A DNA stretch of 6,207 nt from positions 1 to 6,207 of the forward strand of contig JACQIG010000071.1 in assembly GCA_016198605.1 (NCBI GenBank). Reading direction: 5' to 3'. Shown here piece by piece: positions 5,300 through 6,207 of this stretch. The notes under the pieces were generated by a model. That model did no database searches. It had not been told where the DNA came from and saw only the letters and a list, made by a program, of their open reading frames with translations. Source of the DNA: Candidatus Aenigmatarchaeota archaeon. Its GTDB lineage: Archaea > Aenigmatarchaeota > Aenigmatarchaeia > QMZP01. The position numbers were made by a program, and so were the translations under genes. Position 1 is the stretch's first letter. Each line of letters starts with the position of its first letter.

Positions 5300-5338
5300 T
5301 CATCGCATCGGAGTAGTATTCACTCCCATCTGATGAAT
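5298..5338. promoter_or_regulatory. 41-bp interrupted palindrome, candidate operator of the TrmB-family gene
   Basis: The arms are ATTCATC (5298-5304) with GATGAAT (5332-5338), AT (5307-5308) with AT (5328-5329), and GGAGT (5310-5314) with ACTCC (5322-5326), all symmetric about base 5318. Fourteen of 17 arm positions pair, around a seven-base centre. The dyad abuts and slightly overlaps the TATA box of the regulator gene, where a bound dimer could repress or recruit. In RNA it could also fold as a long hairpin. Which protein binds it is inference; it does not match the TATCAC-N5-GTGATA site known for Thermococcales TrmB. Confidence 0.5.
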
Positions 5339-5388
5339 CGCTTATACTTTTGTATGCGGGACTTATAAGCTTTCGTTCCTGGCGATTC
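5335..5388 (-). other. Possible folded RNA or leader segment
   Basis: GAATCGC (5335-5341) pairs with GCGATTC (5382-5388) across 40 bases. Inside is a small hairpin, ATAC-TTTT-GTAT (5344-5355), and a palindromic TATA-like box, CTTATAAG (5362-5369). Transcribed on the minus strand from a box further upstream, this would fold as an arm of a 5' leader or small RNA. The pairing is seen directly; transcription is inference. Confidence 0.3.
5362..5369 (-). promoter_or_regulatory. Upstream TATA-like box CTTATAAG
   Basis: On the minus strand this is preceded by CGAAAG, a good purine-rich BRE. The expected start near 5340 would give a leader of about 70 bases to the TrmB-family ATG, including the 41-bp dyad. 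The box is self-complementary, so direction is ambiguous. Confidence 0.4.
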
Positions 5389-5398
5389 TCATCCTTAC

Positions 5399-5417
5399 AC
5401 CCACTCCATGAGTGAGT
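5399..5417. promoter_or_regulatory. Second dyad upstream of the TrmB-family gene
   Basis: CACTC (5402-5406) and GAGTG (5410-5414) flank the three bases CAT, and AC/GT add two more pairs beyond one mismatch. The overlapping 8-bp palindrome GAGTACTC covers 5414-5421. The centre is 90 bp from that of the 41-bp dyad, and both share GAGT/ACTC cores. A second regulator site is possible. Confidence 0.35.
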
Positions 5418-5439
5418 ACTCTATAATAGTAGGCAAAGC

Positions 5440-5447
5440 TTTATAAA
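5440..5447 (-). promoter_or_regulatory. Distal TATA-like box TTTATAAA
   Basis: This perfect archaeal TATA palindrome lies 50 bp beyond the ligase stop. On the minus strand GATAAG precedes it, a BRE-like context, and a start near 5417 is expected, right at the second dyad. No start codon of a convincing gene follows at leaderless distance, so it would drive a long leader or a small RNA. Confidence 0.4.
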
Positions 5448-5497
5448 CTTATCGGTATTTTTGTCACTTATTGGGGGTTAAGAATCTAGAAACAGGC

Positions 5498-6207
5498 TCA
5501 CTTTTTCCCGAACTGCATCTTGTAGAGGTATTCCAGCCTTTCCTTTGTGTCCGCCTGGTTCGGCCCTTTGTCTTCCCTGATCCTAAGAACGCGAGGAAAT
5601 CGGAGTGCATAGCCTGATTCATAATTTGGGCTCTTCTGGATTTCCTCATAAGAGACTTCCACGACCACTTTTGGCTTTACCCTGACCTCATTCCCTTTCT
5701 CTTCAATAATGTGGGGCTTGAGCAGCCTCGTGAGCTGGTCAAAAGTGACGCCGCCTGACTCTTCTTTCTCTTTAACGCCTGTTCCAATCATGCCGCACGG
5801 GAGGAACTTCCCGGACTTATCGCGGCAGCCCAAAAGGAGTGAGCCCAGCCAACCCACCCTTTTGCCCGTTCCCCAGGTCCCTCCGATAATGCAGAGGTCA
5901 AGGTTCTCCATGGTCGGCTTGACCTTGAGCCAGCCGCCTGCCACGCGCCTGCCGGGCTGGTAAAGCGCCTCAAGGTTCTTTATCATGACGCCCTCCTGCT
6001 TCGCCTTCAGCGCTTCCTTGTAGAATTTTTCGGCTTCCCTCACGTCCTTTGTGACCAGCTGCCTTGCGAACTGGAATTTCCCTGGAATTTCTTTCACTAT
6101 TGTTTCCAGTTTCCTCCTCCTTTCAGAAAACTTCTCGTCAAAATAATCCTCCCCGTCTGCGTGCACAAGGTCAAACAAATTGACCTGTATGGGTATCTCC
6201 CTCACCA
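5498..6207 (-). CDS. lig: ATP-dependent DNA ligase, C-terminal part (gene runs off right edge)
   Basis: This enzyme seals nicks in duplex DNA during replication and repair, using ATP in archaea. The 235 visible residues cover the end of the nucleotidyltransferase domain and the OB-fold. Motifs, numbered from the first whole codon at the window edge: EGVMIK (motif IV) at 71-76; GWLKVKP (motif V) at 91-97, with its lysines; and the OB-fold motif VI region ALRFPRVLRIREDKGP at 200-214. The acidic LFDLVHADGEDYF stretch (10-22) is also typical. The active-site KxDG motif and the N-terminal DNA-binding domain lie outside the window; family members usually run to 550-600 residues. The GTG at the window edge is an internal valine codon, not a start. 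The end RLEYLYKMQFGKK is complete. The next same-strand gene begins 226 bp downstream behind its own promoter, so they are probably separate units. Confidence 0.93.
   Translation of the reverse strand, partial: VREIPIQVNLFDLVHADGEDYFDEKFSERRRKLETIVKEIPGKFQFARQLVTKDVREAEKFYKEALKAKQEGVMIKNLEALYQPGRRVAGGWLKVKPTMENLDLCIIGGTWGTGKRVGWLGSLLLGCRDKSGKFLPCGMIGTGVKEKEESGGVTFDQLTRLLKPHIIEEKGNEVRVKPKVVVEVSYEEIQKSPNYESGYALRFPRVLRIREDKGPNQADTKERLEYLYKMQFGKK

Noticed and set aside
5330..5400. A C-box-like TGATGA at 5331-5336, as in a C/D box guide RNA
   Set aside because: No CTGA D box or second box pair lies at the required distance on that strand.
6196..6205. GTG at the right edge as the ligase start
   Set aside because: The sequence there lies inside the conserved nucleotidyltransferase domain, and the active-site motif must lie further upstream, so the frame continues beyond the window.
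1..6207. CRISPR arrays, insertion sequences or attachment sites
   Set aside because: No spaced direct repeats, transposase-like frames, terminal inverted repeats or integrase genes are visible on either strand.

Overview
This window comes from an archaeon. It carries an L15e-type ribosomal protein (found only in archaea and eukaryotes), a TrmB-family regulator and an archaeal-type ATP-dependent DNA ligase. Its genes are preceded by archaeal TATA boxes, several of them about 25-28 bp before the start codon, as expected for leaderless mRNAs. Frequent ATA and AGG codons and several short membrane proteins without recognised families fit the same picture. A small-genome DPANN-type lineage is possible, but the sequence alone does not fix the phylum.

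Layout. At the left edge, the minus strand carries a five-helix membrane protein (32-610). Eighteen bases after its stop, another reading frame opens with the same first four residues (1-13), which suggests tandem paralogs. Upstream lies rpl15e (762-1271, minus), apparently without the usual basic C-terminal tail. A compact divergent promoter separates it from a two-helix membrane protein (1369-1647, plus). A small soluble orphan (1667-1915, minus) converges on that gene and follows the CorA-type divalent-cation channel (1955-2911, minus). CorA is divergent from a CPA2-type cation/proton antiporter (3030-4274, plus), so 2912-3029 holds promoters for two ion transporters. The antiporter's stop overlaps the stop of a 63-residue membrane protein (4271-4462, minus). 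That gene sits 11 bp behind a TrmB-family regulator (4474-5271, minus), so the two are probably one operon. The right edge holds the C-terminal part of a DNA ligase (5498 to the window end, minus).

The strongest unexplained signal is the 226-bp gap between the ligase and the TrmB gene. A 41-bp interrupted palindrome (5298-5338) abuts the regulator's TATA box. A second dyad (5399-5417) and a 7-bp inverted repeat (5335-5388) lie further upstream, with three further TATA-like boxes. This looks like an operator region for autoregulation, possibly with a long structured leader or a small RNA. No mobile element, CRISPR array, tRNA or rRNA gene was found, and no stretch over 300 bases lacks a gene.
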